A stretch of DNA of 64,000 nucleotides from assembly GCF_005877055.1 (NCBI RefSeq), contig NZ_CP039424.1, positions 3,259,970 to 3,323,969 of the forward strand, in the 5' to 3' direction. Source of the DNA: Citricoccus sp. SGAir0253 (GTDB taxonomy: Bacteria; Actinomycetota; Actinomycetes; Actinomycetales; Micrococcaceae). The position numbers and the translations under genes were made by a program. Under the pieces are notes generated by a model that made no database searches, had not been told where the DNA came from, and was given only the letters and a program-made list of their open reading frames with translations. Numbering within the stretch: the first letter of the stretch is position 1; each line of letters begins with the position of its first letter. Shown here one piece after another: positions 1 through 7,814 of the stretch.

Positions 1-64
1 CATCACCCCCGGGCCGCGCCCGCGCGGGACGGCCCGGAGGGTCCGTGATCCGCCCGGCCCGCCC

Positions 65-778
65 TCACCGGTCGCCGTACCACCGCGCGATGTCCGCGGC
101 CTCCGGCCAGCCGGAATAGGTCTCCCGCTGCGGCCAGCCCGCCGGGACGTCCTGCCACTCCTCCTGCCGGCCGTAGGGCAGCAGGTCCACGAGCGGGAAC
201 ACGTGCGAGACCTGCTCCACGCCCCGGCTGAAGGTCACCCACGTGCGGTAGACGTCCTCGCCGTCCCGCAGGAACACGTTGAGGGCGAACCCGCCGTCCG
301 GCGGGGCGCCCACGTCGGCGCCGAAGGGGCTGTGCGCCGTGGAGTACCACGTCATCCGGTTGCCCACGCGACGCCGGTAGGCGAGCGCCTCGTCGATCGG
401 GCCCTGGGTGACCACCACGAAGCGGGCGTCGTAGTTCTCCAGGGACTCCAGGCGGGTGAACTGGGAGGTGAAGTAGGTGCAGCCGCCGCACTGGAACTCC
501 GCGCCGGGGTGCCACATGTGGTGGTAGGTGATCAGCTGGTGGCGGCCCTCGAAGACGTCCACGAGGCGCAGCGGGCCGAAGGCCCCCTCGAGCGTGTACT
601 CGGGCATCCTCACCATGGGCAGGCGGCGGCGCTGGGCGGCGATGGCGTCGAGCTCCCGCGTGGCCGCCTTCTCCCGGACACGCAACGCGTCGAGCTCGGC
701 CTGCCACGTCGCCTCGTCGACGACCGGCGGAAGGGCCGGGGCGGCGTCGTGGTGCCGGAGTGATTCCTCGACGGACAT
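65..778 (-). CDS. DUF899 family thioredoxin-like protein
   Basis: The 237-residue product matches the DUF899 family, predicted thioredoxin-fold proteins of unknown substrate. Family hallmarks visible are an N-terminal helical stretch (about 20-50), the block FEGRHQLITYHHMW, and the Cys-rich turn QCGGCTYF near the middle, which resembles a CxxC-type redox site (CGGC). The frame stays open far upstream, but the ATG at 778 is chosen because a GAGGGGG ribosome-binding site lies just before it and family similarity begins there. It stands alone on the minus strand, divergent from the methyltransferase gene. A redox or peroxide-related role is inferred from the fold only. Confidence 0.8.
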   Translation of the reverse strand: MSVEESLRHHDAAPALPPVVDEATWQAELDALRVREKAATRELDAIAAQRRRLPMVRMPEYTLEGAFGPLRLVDVFEGRHQLITYHHMWHPGAEFQCGGCTYFTSQFTRLESLENYDARFVVVTQGPIDEALAYRRRVGNRMTWYSTAHSPFGADVGAPPDGGFALNVFLRDGEDVYRTWVTFSRGVEQVSHVFPLVDLLPYGRQEEWQDVPAGWPQRETYSGWPEAADIARWYGDR

Positions 779-940
779 GGTGACCCCCTCGGATCGGGCG
801 CCGGGACCACCGTGGCCCCGGTGATGACTCCACGCTAGGCCCGCGGGCCGGCCCCGGCACCTCCGATCCTGCGCGGTTGCCGCGCCTTCCGCGGCCGCCC
901 GTCCCGCGCGGATACTGGACGTCGAGGGAGGCGGCCGAGC

Positions 941-1558
941 ATGGGGTTCTACACCGAGAGGATCCTCCCGCGGCTGGTCGACGCGGGCTGCGGGACCGCG
1001 GCGGTCGAGCCCCTGCGCCGGCGAACGTGCGCGGGCCTGCACGGCGAGGTGCTCGAGCTCGGCTTCGGCTCCGGGCTCAACGTGCCCTTCTATCCTCCGG
1101 CGGTCACCCGGGTCCGCGCCGTCGATCCCTCCGATCTCGCGTGGCGCCTCGCCTCCACCCGCGTCGCGGCCTCCCCCATCCCGGTGGAGCGGGGCGGACG
1201 GGACGGCCAGTCGCTCCCCTTCGCGGACGGCACCTTCGACACGGCGCTGTCGACCTGGACGCTCTGCACGATCCCGGACCCCGCTGCGGCGCTGCGGGAG
1301 CTACGGCGCGTGCTGACGCCCGGCGGCACGCTGCACTTCGTGGAGCACGGCCTGGCCCTGGAGGAGGCGGTGCGCACGTGGCAGCGCCGGCTCGAACCGC
1401 TGCAGAAGCGCGTCTGTGGCGGGTGCCACCTCACCCGGGAGCCGCTGCGACTGATCCGGGAGGCCGGCTTCACGGTGACGTCGGTCGAGCGCTTCTACGA
1501 GGAGGGGGTCCCGCGTCCCTTCGGGGCGGACTCCCTCGGCGTCGCCACCGCCCGCTGA
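941..1558 (+). CDS. class I SAM-dependent methyltransferase
   Basis: This 205-residue protein has a Rossmann-type methyltransferase core. The SAM-binding motif I is VLELGFGSGLN (residues about 37-47), the acidic post-motif is VDPSDLAW, and the motif around LPFADGTFDTALSTWTLC matches the motif II/III region of UbiE-like or METTL7-like enzymes. The C-terminal half carries the cysteines CGGCHL, which is common in the METTL7-like branch. The substrate cannot be told. It lies between a divergent DUF899 gene and a downstream MDMPI gene, with a 181-bp gap that argues against tight co-transcription. Confidence 0.85.
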   Translation: MGFYTERILPRLVDAGCGTAAVEPLRRRTCAGLHGEVLELGFGSGLNVPFYPPAVTRVRAVDPSDLAWRLASTRVAASPIPVERGGRDGQSLPFADGTFDTALSTWTLCTIPDPAAALRELRRVLTPGGTLHFVEHGLALEEAVRTWQRRLEPLQKRVCGGCHLTREPLRLIREAGFTVTSVERFYEEGVPRPFGADSLGVATAR

Positions 1559-1739
1559 CCCGGCGGAGCGCCGCCGCGGCCACCGCGCGGCATCGCCGTG
1601 CCGTGGCCCCCGGTTCCGCGGGCTCCGTCGCCGCGCCCGCTCCGCGGGCGCCCACCCCTCGCCTCGGTCGCTATTTAGTCATATCATCGAACTATTCCAT
1701 CCCCCCCGCGCAGCCGCGCCCCTCCGGAAGGACAGCACC

Positions 1740-2393
1740 ATGGACACCACCGAGGTCTGGGCAGCCGTCGACGACCGCCGGCACGCCCTCGCCGAGCTCC
1801 TCGGGCGCCTGGAGCCCGGCGAGTGGGACCGCCAGTCCCTGTGCGAGGCCTGGACGGTCCGCGAGGTCGCCGCCCACCTGACACTCGTGCGATTGCCGCT
1901 GCCGCGCCTGTTCGCCCTCTTCCTGCAGTATCCCGGCAGCACCAACCGGACCATCCGGGACGGCTCCAAGGCCCTCGCGCGACGCATGACGAACGAGGAG
2001 ATCGTCGAGGCGCTGCGCTCGATGGTCGGCCTGCACCACCACTTCCCCGGACTGACCTGCCGCGAGGCACTCATCGACTCCGTCGGCCACACCCTGGACA
2101 TCACCCTCCCGCTCGGCCGCGAGGTCGAGCTCCCGACGGCGGCGCTCGCCGAGGCCGCCGACCACGTCCTGTCCTACGGCGGGCGGGGCAACGCCCGCGT
2201 CTTCCGGCACCTGCCGACCGAGGGGTTCCGCCTCGTGGCCACCGACCACGACTGGTCGCGGGGGTCCGGTCCCGAGGTCACGGGCACCATGGCGGACCTG
2301 TTCCTGGTCCTCACCGGCCGGACCGTTCACCTGGACCGGCTGGGCGGCGAGGGCGCAGACCGGCTGCGGGACGCCGTCGTCCAGCCCGCCTGA
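1740..2393 (+). CDS. maleylpyruvate isomerase family mycothiol-dependent enzyme (MDMPI N-terminal domain)
   Basis: The 217-residue protein begins with the MDMPI N-terminal signature: the motif WDRQSLCEAWTVREVAAHL contains the conserved tryptophan pair and His46, equivalent to a metal ligand in DinB-like metalloenzymes. A second ligand pair is probable in the EALIDSVGHTLDI segment. The family uses mycothiol, the actinobacterial low-molecular-weight thiol, though many members are uncharacterised. The ATG at 1740 follows a good GGAAGGA site. It faces the convergent DinB-family gene at 2408, so two related helical-bundle metalloproteins sit side by side. Substrate unknown. Confidence 0.8.
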   Translation: MDTTEVWAAVDDRRHALAELLGRLEPGEWDRQSLCEAWTVREVAAHLTLVRLPLPRLFALFLQYPGSTNRTIRDGSKALARRMTNEEIVEALRSMVGLHHHFPGLTCREALIDSVGHTLDITLPLGREVELPTAALAEAADHVLSYGGRGNARVFRHLPTEGFRLVATDHDWSRGSGPEVTGTMADLFLVLTGRTVHLDRLGGEGADRLRDAVVQPA

Positions 2394-2407
2394 CGCGGAC
2401 CGGCCCC

Positions 2408-2938
2408 TCAGCCGCGCACGTCGTGGAGGTGGTGCTCCATCTCGTGGCCGATGTACTGCCCCAGCGAGTCGATCGTGAAGGCCGTGCCGTCCGAGCGCCG
2501 GCCCGGGCGGCCGCGGTCCTGCGCCGGCACGGAGTCCAGGATGGCCACCGTGCGCCGGGTGGAGCGCTCCAGGTCCTCCCACGTGGTGCCCGGGTCTGCG
2601 GCCCAGTAGGCCAGCTGGACGGCCTTGGCGTTGCCGTCCCAGTCCGCCAGGACCGGGTCCTGCTGGTCCCGCATCGACTTCACCCGCTCACCCAGCAGCC
2701 GCACCATGTCCCGGACGTGACAGGCGTACTCCAGGGGTGACCAGACCTCCGGCACCGGGCGGACGGCCACGTCCGGCCGCTGCAGGACCGGCAGCCACCG
2801 CCGGGTCCCCTCCCTGATCCGGTCCGCCACCTGCGCCGGGTCGAAGGGCCGGAAGCCGCACTCCGCACAGCCGTCGGTGATGACGGCGGTCCAGTCGCGG
2901 TCGTCTGCGGGCACGGGGGCCGGGGCCGGGGTGTTCAT
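2408..2938 (-). CDS. DinB family protein
   Basis: This 176-residue protein has the DinB four-helix-bundle pattern: WSPLEYACHVRDM in helix 2 supplies the first histidine, and GHEMEHHLHDV at the C terminus supplies the second histidine pair, together forming the usual metal site. An N-terminal segment with ECGF precedes the domain. DinB/YfiT-like proteins are thiol-dependent transferases or damage-inducible proteins. No substrate can be assigned here. It is convergent with the MDMPI gene, 14 bp apart, with no clear hairpin between them. Confidence 0.8.
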   Translation of the reverse strand: MNTPAPAPVPADDRDWTAVITDGCAECGFRPFDPAQVADRIREGTRRWLPVLQRPDVAVRPVPEVWSPLEYACHVRDMVRLLGERVKSMRDQQDPVLADWDGNAKAVQLAYWAADPGTTWEDLERSTRRTVAILDSVPAQDRGRPGRRSDGTAFTIDSLGQYIGHEMEHHLHDVRG

Positions 2939-3000
2939 CCGCCCATCCTGCCCATCCGGACCGGGCCCGTCGAGGGCGGGCGACCGGTGCTGGGTACGCT

Positions 3001-3486
3001 GTGGGCGTGACCGACCAGCCCGCCGGACTGCCCGCGATCGCGGCCTCCGGCATCCCCTACACCCTCACCCGGCACGGGCCGGTGTCCTCGCTCGCCGAGG
3101 CCGCGGCCGCCCGGGGCGTGGACCCGGCCCGCCTGGTGAAGACCCTCGTGGTGCGCCGAGGCGAGGGAGACTACGTCTTCGTGCTCGTCCCGGGCCTGCG
3201 CAGCATCGCCTGGCCGAAGCTGCGCGCCCTGCTGGGGGTCAACCGCCTGTCCCTGCCCCCGGCCGAGGAGGCCCGGGCGGCCACCGGCTACCCGCGCGGG
3301 TCCATCACGCCCTTCGGGGCGACGACGGCCTGGCCGGTCATCGCGGACGTCACCCTGCGCGGCCAGGAGGTCTCGATCGGCGCCGGCGCGCCGGGCGCGG
3401 CCGTCACCGTGGCCGCCGACGCGCTCCTGGAGGTGCTGGGCGCCCGGGTCGCGGACGTCACCGAGCCCGAACCGGACCGGGGTTGA
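3001..3486 (+). CDS. YbaK/EbsC-type aminoacyl-tRNA deacylase
   Basis: The 161-residue protein belongs to the YbaK/ProX superfamily, which hydrolyses mischarged tRNAs such as Cys-tRNA(Pro). The conserved lysine block RLVKTLVV, the segment AWPKLRALLGVNRLSLPPAEE and the glycine-rich GYPRGSITPFG loop are all present. It starts with GTG at 3001; a second in-frame GTG two codons on is equally possible. It is a free-standing domain with no synthetase nearby. Specificity (Cys, Ala or other) cannot be decided from sequence alone. Confidence 0.85.
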   Translation: MGVTDQPAGLPAIAASGIPYTLTRHGPVSSLAEAAAARGVDPARLVKTLVVRRGEGDYVFVLVPGLRSIAWPKLRALLGVNRLSLPPAEEARAATGYPRGSITPFGATTAWPVIADVTLRGQEVSIGAGAPGAAVTVAADALLEVLGARVADVTEPEPDRG

Positions 3487-3755
3487 GCCTCCGGGGGCGG
3501 GGCACCGTCGTCGTCCCGGTGTCCGGGCCCGCGTGCGGGAGCCGATCCCCCACCACGCATCCCCGGCCGGCGCCCTGCCCGGCCGACGTCGACTCCGGGC
3601 TCCCTCCCAGCCCCCGTTCACGCAGGTGACATCGGGATGTCGCCCTCCTTTGCCCGGCCGCGCCAGTCTGGTGGGATGGGCAGGGGCCGTGGACGCGCCC
3701 CGCCCGCCGCCGGCCACGGCGGCCCGGGACGAGACGAGACGAAGGATGATGACGC

Positions 3756-4874
3756 GTGACCCAGGAGATCGACCTCGGCTGGTTCATCCCCACCATGGGG
3801 GACACCTCACGGCTCGGTGACCCGGCCGCCGCGACCCCGCCGAGCCTCGAGCTGTTCACGCACATCGCGCGCACCGCGGAGGACGCGGGCTTCACCTACC
3901 TGCTCGTGCCGGTGATGCCGGAGTGCCACGAGGCCTACATCTCGTGCGCCATGGTCTCGGCCCGGACGGAGCGGATCGACATGCTGGTCGCCGCCCGCGC
4001 GGGGTTCATGGCCCCCACCGTCATGGCCAAGATGCTCGCCACCTTCGACCGGCTCTCCGGGGGCCGGCTGCGCGTCAACCTCATCACGGGCGGCGACTCC
4101 GCCGAGATGGCCGCGGACGGGATGTTCCACGGGCATGACGAGCGCTACGCCGTGCTCACCGAGACGGTGCAGGTCCTCAAGGACGCCTGGACGCGCGAGG
4201 AGCCGTTCGACGTGGACGGGACGTACTTCACGGCGCGCGGCGTGGACGTCCGGCCGAAGCCCGTGCAGCGCCCGCACCCGCCGTTCTACCTCGGCGGGAT
4301 GTCCCCGGCCGCCCGGGAGCTGTGCGCCGCCCACGCGGACGTGCACCTGTTCTGGGGCGACACCCCGGCGAACATCGCCGGCCACGTGCGGGACATGACG
4401 GCCCGGGCCGCGGCGAAGGGGCGCACCCTGGACTTCGGCATGCGGCTCCAGGTGGTCGTCCGGGAGACCGAGGCCGAGGCGTGGGCCGCCGCCGAGGACC
4501 TCATCTCCCACGCCAGCGCCGAGCACAAGGAGTCCGTGAAGGGCCGCTGGAGCGAGTCGCAGGCCAACGACCGGATGAAGGAGCTGGCGCAGGCCGAGGG
4601 CCACCTGGTGGACGATCACCTGTGGAGCGGCATCGCCACGGTGCGCCACGGCGCGGGGATCGCGATCGTGGGCGACCCGGCGCAGGTCGCCGCCAAGATC
4701 GCCGAGTTCGTGGAGGCCGGCTGCTCCAGCTTCTGCCTGTCCGGCTACCCGCACGCCGAGGAGGCCGAGCGCTTCGGCCGGCTCGTCATGCCGCTGCTGC
4801 GCGAGCGCTTCGCCGTCCGGCTCCCCGGCGGGGGCGCGACGCCGGCCCCGGACCTGGCCGGCTCCGTCGCCTGA
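3756..4874 (+). CDS. LLM-class flavin-dependent monooxygenase, SsuD-like
   Basis: This 372-residue protein belongs to the bacterial luciferase-like superfamily and is closest in pattern to FMNH2-dependent alkanesulfonate monooxygenases (SsuD). Visible signatures are the start GWFIPTMGDTSRLG, the beta-alpha barrel segment LRVNLITGGDSAEMAADGMF, HDERYAVLTETVQVLKDAW and the C-terminal GDPAQVAAKIAEF. SsuD releases sulfite from sulfonates using reduced flavin supplied by a partner reductase. No SsuE reductase or ssuABC transporter is adjacent, so the substrate is open. The GTG start at 3756 follows a purine-rich stretch (GAAGGATGATGAC). Confidence 0.85.
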   Translation: MTQEIDLGWFIPTMGDTSRLGDPAAATPPSLELFTHIARTAEDAGFTYLLVPVMPECHEAYISCAMVSARTERIDMLVAARAGFMAPTVMAKMLATFDRLSGGRLRVNLITGGDSAEMAADGMFHGHDERYAVLTETVQVLKDAWTREEPFDVDGTYFTARGVDVRPKPVQRPHPPFYLGGMSPAARELCAAHADVHLFWGDTPANIAGHVRDMTARAAAKGRTLDFGMRLQVVVRETEAEAWAAAEDLISHASAEHKESVKGRWSESQANDRMKELAQAEGHLVDDHLWSGIATVRHGAGIAIVGDPAQVAAKIAEFVEAGCSSFCLSGYPHAEEAERFGRLVMPLLRERFAVRLPGGGATPAPDLAGSVA

Positions 4875-4881
4875 CCGGGCG

Positions 4882-4920
4882 GTGGCCTGGCCGGGAGGTG
4901 GCCTGGCCGGGAGGTGGCCT
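4882..4920. repeat. short tandem repeat after the monooxygenase gene
   Basis: Two perfect 16-bp units (GTGGCCTGGCCGGGAG at 4882-4897 and 4898-4913) are followed by a partial third unit. It sits directly after the stop codon of the monooxygenase gene. No hairpin with a T-tract is evident, so it is most likely slippage-derived. Confidence 0.8.
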
Positions 4921-5037
4921 GACCAGGGCGTGTCCCGACCGGGCGGTGGCCGGGGCGCGGTACCGGCGGGTGCCGGCATCGCGGGAGTGCCGCCATCGTG
5001 AGGTTCCCCCGCTCCGGGCCCGCCGTCGCGGGACGCG

Positions 5038-5069
5038 GGAAGGCCCCCGACCGGGGCCGGGGGCCTTCC
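5038..5069 (-). terminator. terminator of the secreted repeat-protein gene
   Basis: A perfect 11-bp inverted repeat (GGAAGGCCCCC at 5038-5048, its complement at 5059-5069) encloses a 10-nt loop, about 70 bp beyond the stop codon of the minus-strand gene at 5141. As is usual in high-GC actinobacteria, there is no strong T-tract. Confidence 0.75.
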
Positions 5070-5140
5070 GTGCGGCCGTGCGCCCAGGGCGCAGCGGGCC
5101 GCCGCGACCGGTCAGGGAAGACGACCGGTCAGGGGAGACA

Positions 5141-5623
5141 TCAGCCGAGCACGATCGACTGGTCGATGGTGATGGCCTCCGGGGCCGGCGCGGTCACGTC
5201 ACCCTCGGCGGGGGCCGTGGCCTCGGTCTCGACCGGGGCGGTCTCCTCCACCGGGGCCTCCTCGGTCACCTCACCCTCGGCCGGGGCGGTCTCCTCCACC
5301 GGGGCCTCCTCGGTCACCTCACCCTCGGCGGGGGCGGCCTCCTCGGTCACCTCACCCTCGACCGGGGCTGGCTCCGTCACCTCACCCTCGGCCGGGACGG
5401 TCTCCTCCACCGGGGCCGGCTCCGTCACCTCACCCTGCTGCTGGCCGGGCGCGAACTCGTGAGCCACGTCGGCGTTGGAGGTGCCCGGCGCCTTCTGCTG
5501 CGCCTCTTCGGAGATCGACGCTCCGGGGTTGTCGGCAGGGGCGGCGTTGGCAGCACCCATGGTGCCGGCGACGCCGAGGGCGCCCATCGCGGAGGCGGAC
5601 AGGATCTTGTGGACCAGCTTCAT
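5141..5623 (-). CDS. secreted acidic Glu/Pro/Val/Thr repeat protein
   Basis: This 160-residue protein starts at the ATG at 5623, supported by a GGAAGG site upstream; an in-frame upstream extension lacks such support. Residues 1-28 form a signal peptide (KLVHKILSAS then a hydrophobic core ending ANAAPA). The rest is low complexity: degenerate units of the type EGEVTEEAPVEETAPA repeat from about residue 60 to 145, giving a very acidic, probably disordered chain. No cell-wall sorting motif or transmembrane anchor is present, so release or wall association by charge is likely. The repeats at DNA level (about 5200-5450) are nearly identical and could change copy number by slippage. Function unknown. 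Confidence 0.75.
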   Translation of the reverse strand: MKLVHKILSASAMGALGVAGTMGAANAAPADNPGASISEEAQQKAPGTSNADVAHEFAPGQQQGEVTEPAPVEETVPAEGEVTEPAPVEGEVTEEAAPAEGEVTEEAPVEETAPAEGEVTEEAPVEETAPVETEATAPAEGDVTAPAPEAITIDQSIVLG

Positions 5624-6074
5624 GGTTCCACCCTTCCTTTCGGGGTTGGTGTCCTCTGGGTTGGGGGGCCCGGGACGTGGTGGCAACTCGGCGAGCGCCG
5701 GTCACGTTCCGGGTGCGCGTCGTCCGGACGACGCACCATCCACTGGAACAGGCCCAGCCCTCGGAGGTAAAGGCCCATGTCAGATCCGACGGCGAGTTCT
5801 GAGCCAGCGCCAAGGCCCTGTCAAGGAGACCGGGCGCCCGGGGAGAAGGTGTCCAAGATCACTTCACGAGTCTCCCTTCCGCTCGCGATCCGCGACATCC
5901 CGGGGCTCAGGGCGGCACCTACTCGTCGGTATACGAACTACCCCGCCTCCGACACGCACCTCCGGCTTGACGCAGGACCGCCCTCCGGGGCACATTTAGT
6001 TGACGCGTAAATCATTTGCGCCCGGGCCGAGGCCGGGGCGCCACTCCCCGACGAACGACCACAAGGAGCCGTCC
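5624..6074. other. intergenic region with a candidate operator upstream of the DoxX gene
   Basis: This 450-bp gap separates divergent genes. I see no convincing coding sequence in it. Near the DoxX start, an imperfect palindrome with ATTTA/TAAAT arms (ATTTAGTTGACGCGTAAAT, 5995-6013) overlaps a possible -35 element TTGACG. It may be a MarR-family operator, because a MarR-type regulator lies about 1 kb downstream. The rest is unremarkable. Confidence 0.4.
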
Positions 6075-6515
6075 GTGACCACCTCTGCCCAGATCCTCCC
6101 CGCCCCCCGCCCCGTCCAGGATTCGCTGCTGCTCGTGGCCCGCGTGATCCTCGGTGTCATCTTCATGGCCCACGGGGCCCAGAAGTTCTTCGAGTGGACC
6201 TTGGCCGGCACCGGCGCTGCCTTCGCCGAGATGGGCATCCCGCTGCCGCAGGTCGCCGCCACCTTCGCCGCCATCGTCGAGTTCGGCGCCGGCGCCCTGC
6301 TCATCCTCGGCCTGTTCACCCCGATCGCCGCCGCCCTCACCCTGGTCGTCACAGTGGGCGCCTGGCTGATGGTCCACCTGTCCAACGGCATCATGGTCGC
6401 CAACAACGGCTGGGAGCTCGTCGCCGCCCTCGCCCTCGGCGCCCTGGTGTTCGTGGCCGTCGGCCCCGGCCGGTTCAGCCTGGACGCGCTGATCGCCCGC
6501 CGCCGCAGCGCCTGA
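6075..6515 (+). CDS. DoxX family membrane protein
   Basis: The 146-residue product has four predicted membrane helices (around LLLVARVILGVIFMAHGAQKF, AATFAAIVEFGAGALLILGLF, the ALTLVVTVGAWLMVH stretch, and ELVAALALGALVFVAVG) in the DoxX arrangement, with the family motif HGAQKFFEW after helix 1. DoxX-family proteins take part in thiosulfate/quinone or oxidative-stress membrane complexes; the exact role here is unknown. The GTG at 6075 is chosen because AAGGAG lies 6 nt upstream, while an upstream in-frame ATG at 6000 has none. A small protein gene and an OhrR-like regulator follow, suggesting peroxide- or thiol-responsive control. Confidence 0.85.
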   Translation: MTTSAQILPAPRPVQDSLLLVARVILGVIFMAHGAQKFFEWTLAGTGAAFAEMGIPLPQVAATFAAIVEFGAGALLILGLFTPIAAALTLVVTVGAWLMVHLSNGIMVANNGWELVAALALGALVFVAVGPGRFSLDALIARRRSA

Positions 6516-6801
6516 CCACCACGCGACAGCCTGCCCCCGTGGGGCACGGCTCGGCCCGCCCCCGCCACGCCCCCGCCCCTCCGGGTCGGAGCGACGGGGG
6601 CGGGCCTTTCGCGTGCGGCCACCCCCGCCCCACCGGACGGGTCCACCGGTACGGCCGCTCGGTCTCGGGCGATCACGGCGGCGGCGCAGTCCTCGGCCGG
6701 GAGGACGCCCTGTTCGGGGTGGAGTGTCGGGGCATGGCCCGGCACCGGACGCCCTCCGGATCGACCGGCCGGCCGGGGTTCTACGACGTGTAGAATACAT
6801 A

Positions 6802-6819
6802 GCGCACTAACTAATTGCG
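6802..6819. promoter_or_regulatory. candidate MarR-type operator upstream of the small-protein gene
   Basis: An imperfect inverted repeat with CGCA/TGCG arms lies here. On the minus strand it contains TTAGTT, the same hexamer found in the palindrome upstream of the DoxX gene at 5995. The adjacent MarR-family gene is the natural candidate to bind both sites. This is inference from shared sequence and proximity. Confidence 0.35.
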
Positions 6820-6868
6820 TCCATGGAGTCCCGTGCCATGCTCCCGGGGTTCCTCGAGGGAGAGCCAC

Positions 6869-7108
6869 ATGCGCGAGAAGCCCTACTCCGTCACGTCCGA
6901 CCGCACCGGGCTGGGATTCGGGTACCGACTGGGCTGGCGGCTGGCCTACATGGTCACGTTCGTCACGGGTTCGGCCAGTCGCCAGGGCACGCTGGATCCG
7001 AGTGCGCAGCTGCGCAGGGAACGGGCCCGGCGGCTCGTCGAGGCCTACCGCGCGCGGGGCGAGGAACCTCCGGCCGGTGCGCTGACCGCCGCCGGCTACG
7101 CCGGCTAG
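6869..7108 (+). CDS. small hypothetical protein
   Basis: The 79-residue product starts at an ATG preceded by GAGGGAGAG. It is mixed-charge, with a mildly hydrophobic stretch (LGWRLAYMVTFVTG, about 20-33) too short and polar to be a certain membrane helix, followed by a basic helix RRERARRLVEAYRARGE. I do not recognise a family. Its stop codon overlaps that of the convergent MarR gene in the sequence CTAG. A role connected to the DoxX/MarR cluster is possible but unproven. Confidence 0.6.
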   Translation: MREKPYSVTSDRTGLGFGYRLGWRLAYMVTFVTGSASRQGTLDPSAQLRRERARRLVEAYRARGEEPPAGALTAAGYAG

Positions 7109-7563
7109 TCCCCCGGCCGAGGGTGGACCCGGTCCATCAGCATGCTCATCAGCCGGTGGAGTTCCTGGAGCTCGGTCCGGTCCATCTGCAGGCGTTCCAT
7201 CATCTGCACCGGCACGGCCTCGGCCTGCCGGCGCAGGTCCCGGCCGGCCTCGGTGAGGTCGATGGCCAGGGCCCGGTCGTCCTCGGGATCCCGGCCCCGG
7301 TGGATGTACCCCAGGGCCTCCAGTCGCTTGGTCAGCGGGGACAGGGTGGCCGGCTCCATGTGCAGCAGCGCCGCCAGGTCCTTGATCGACAGGGGCGCGT
7401 GCTGCCACAGGGCCAGCATGACCAGGTACTGCGGGTGGGTGAGCCTCAGGGGCTCGAGCACGGGCCGGTACGCGGCGATGACCCCTCGGGAGGCTACCGA
7501 CAGGGCGAAGCAGATCTGGCTCTCCAGCGCCAAGGGGTCGGTGAACGGGGCACTGTGGTCCAT
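7105..7563 (-). CDS. MarR family regulator, OhrR-like
   Basis: This 152-residue winged-helix regulator resembles OhrR, the organic-peroxide-sensing branch of MarR. The N-terminal segment ESQICFALSVASRG matches the QLCFALY motif around the redox-sensing cysteine of OhrR (here Cys18), and AYRPVLEPLRLTHPQYLVMLALW matches the following helices. The wing contains DPEDDRALAIDLTEAG. OhrR represses ohr until its cysteine is oxidised. Here, however, the OsmC-family gene is about 15 kb away, and the nearest partners are the small protein and the DoxX gene. The ATG at 7563 is the start with family similarity; a possible site lies in the 250-bp divergent gap to its right. Confidence 0.85.
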   Translation of the reverse strand: MDHSAPFTDPLALESQICFALSVASRGVIAAYRPVLEPLRLTHPQYLVMLALWQHAPLSIKDLAALLHMEPATLSPLTKRLEALGYIHRGRDPEDDRALAIDLTEAGRDLRRQAEAVPVQMMERLQMDRTELQELHRLMSMLMDRVHPRPGD

Positions 7564-7747
7564 GCCTCCAGCATGCCCCATCCCGGCCCGCACGGGATCC
7601 CATGTCCGGCCTCCCCGGATCGGGCTTGGGCGCCGTCGGCTTCCACCTCTACCCCTGCGGGGGAACCCTCGCCGGCGCCCACTGGATGAACGGTCACCTA
7701 CCGGACCAGCACCAGGAGAACACGTGGACCGGCCCCTCTGGTTGACT

Positions 7748-7758
7748 ACCTGACAGGT
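7748..7758. promoter_or_regulatory. small palindrome in the divergent gap right of the MarR gene
   Basis: ACCTG-A-CAGGT is a perfect 5-bp-arm palindrome in the 250-bp gap between the minus-strand MarR gene and the plus-strand DUF1963 gene. It could be an autoregulatory operator, but a palindrome this short can arise by chance. Confidence 0.25.
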
Positions 7759-7814
7759 CACGGCGTGCCACCACCCGTGGCAGCCATTCGCCGGTCGAGA
7801 CCCCAGGAGTCGGC

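Noticed and set aside
5777..6010. A 77-residue frame with a GGAGGT site upstream of the DoxX gene
   Set aside because: Third-position GC is far lower than in neighbouring genes, there is no family similarity, and it ends inside the operator-like palindrome. It is more likely non-coding.
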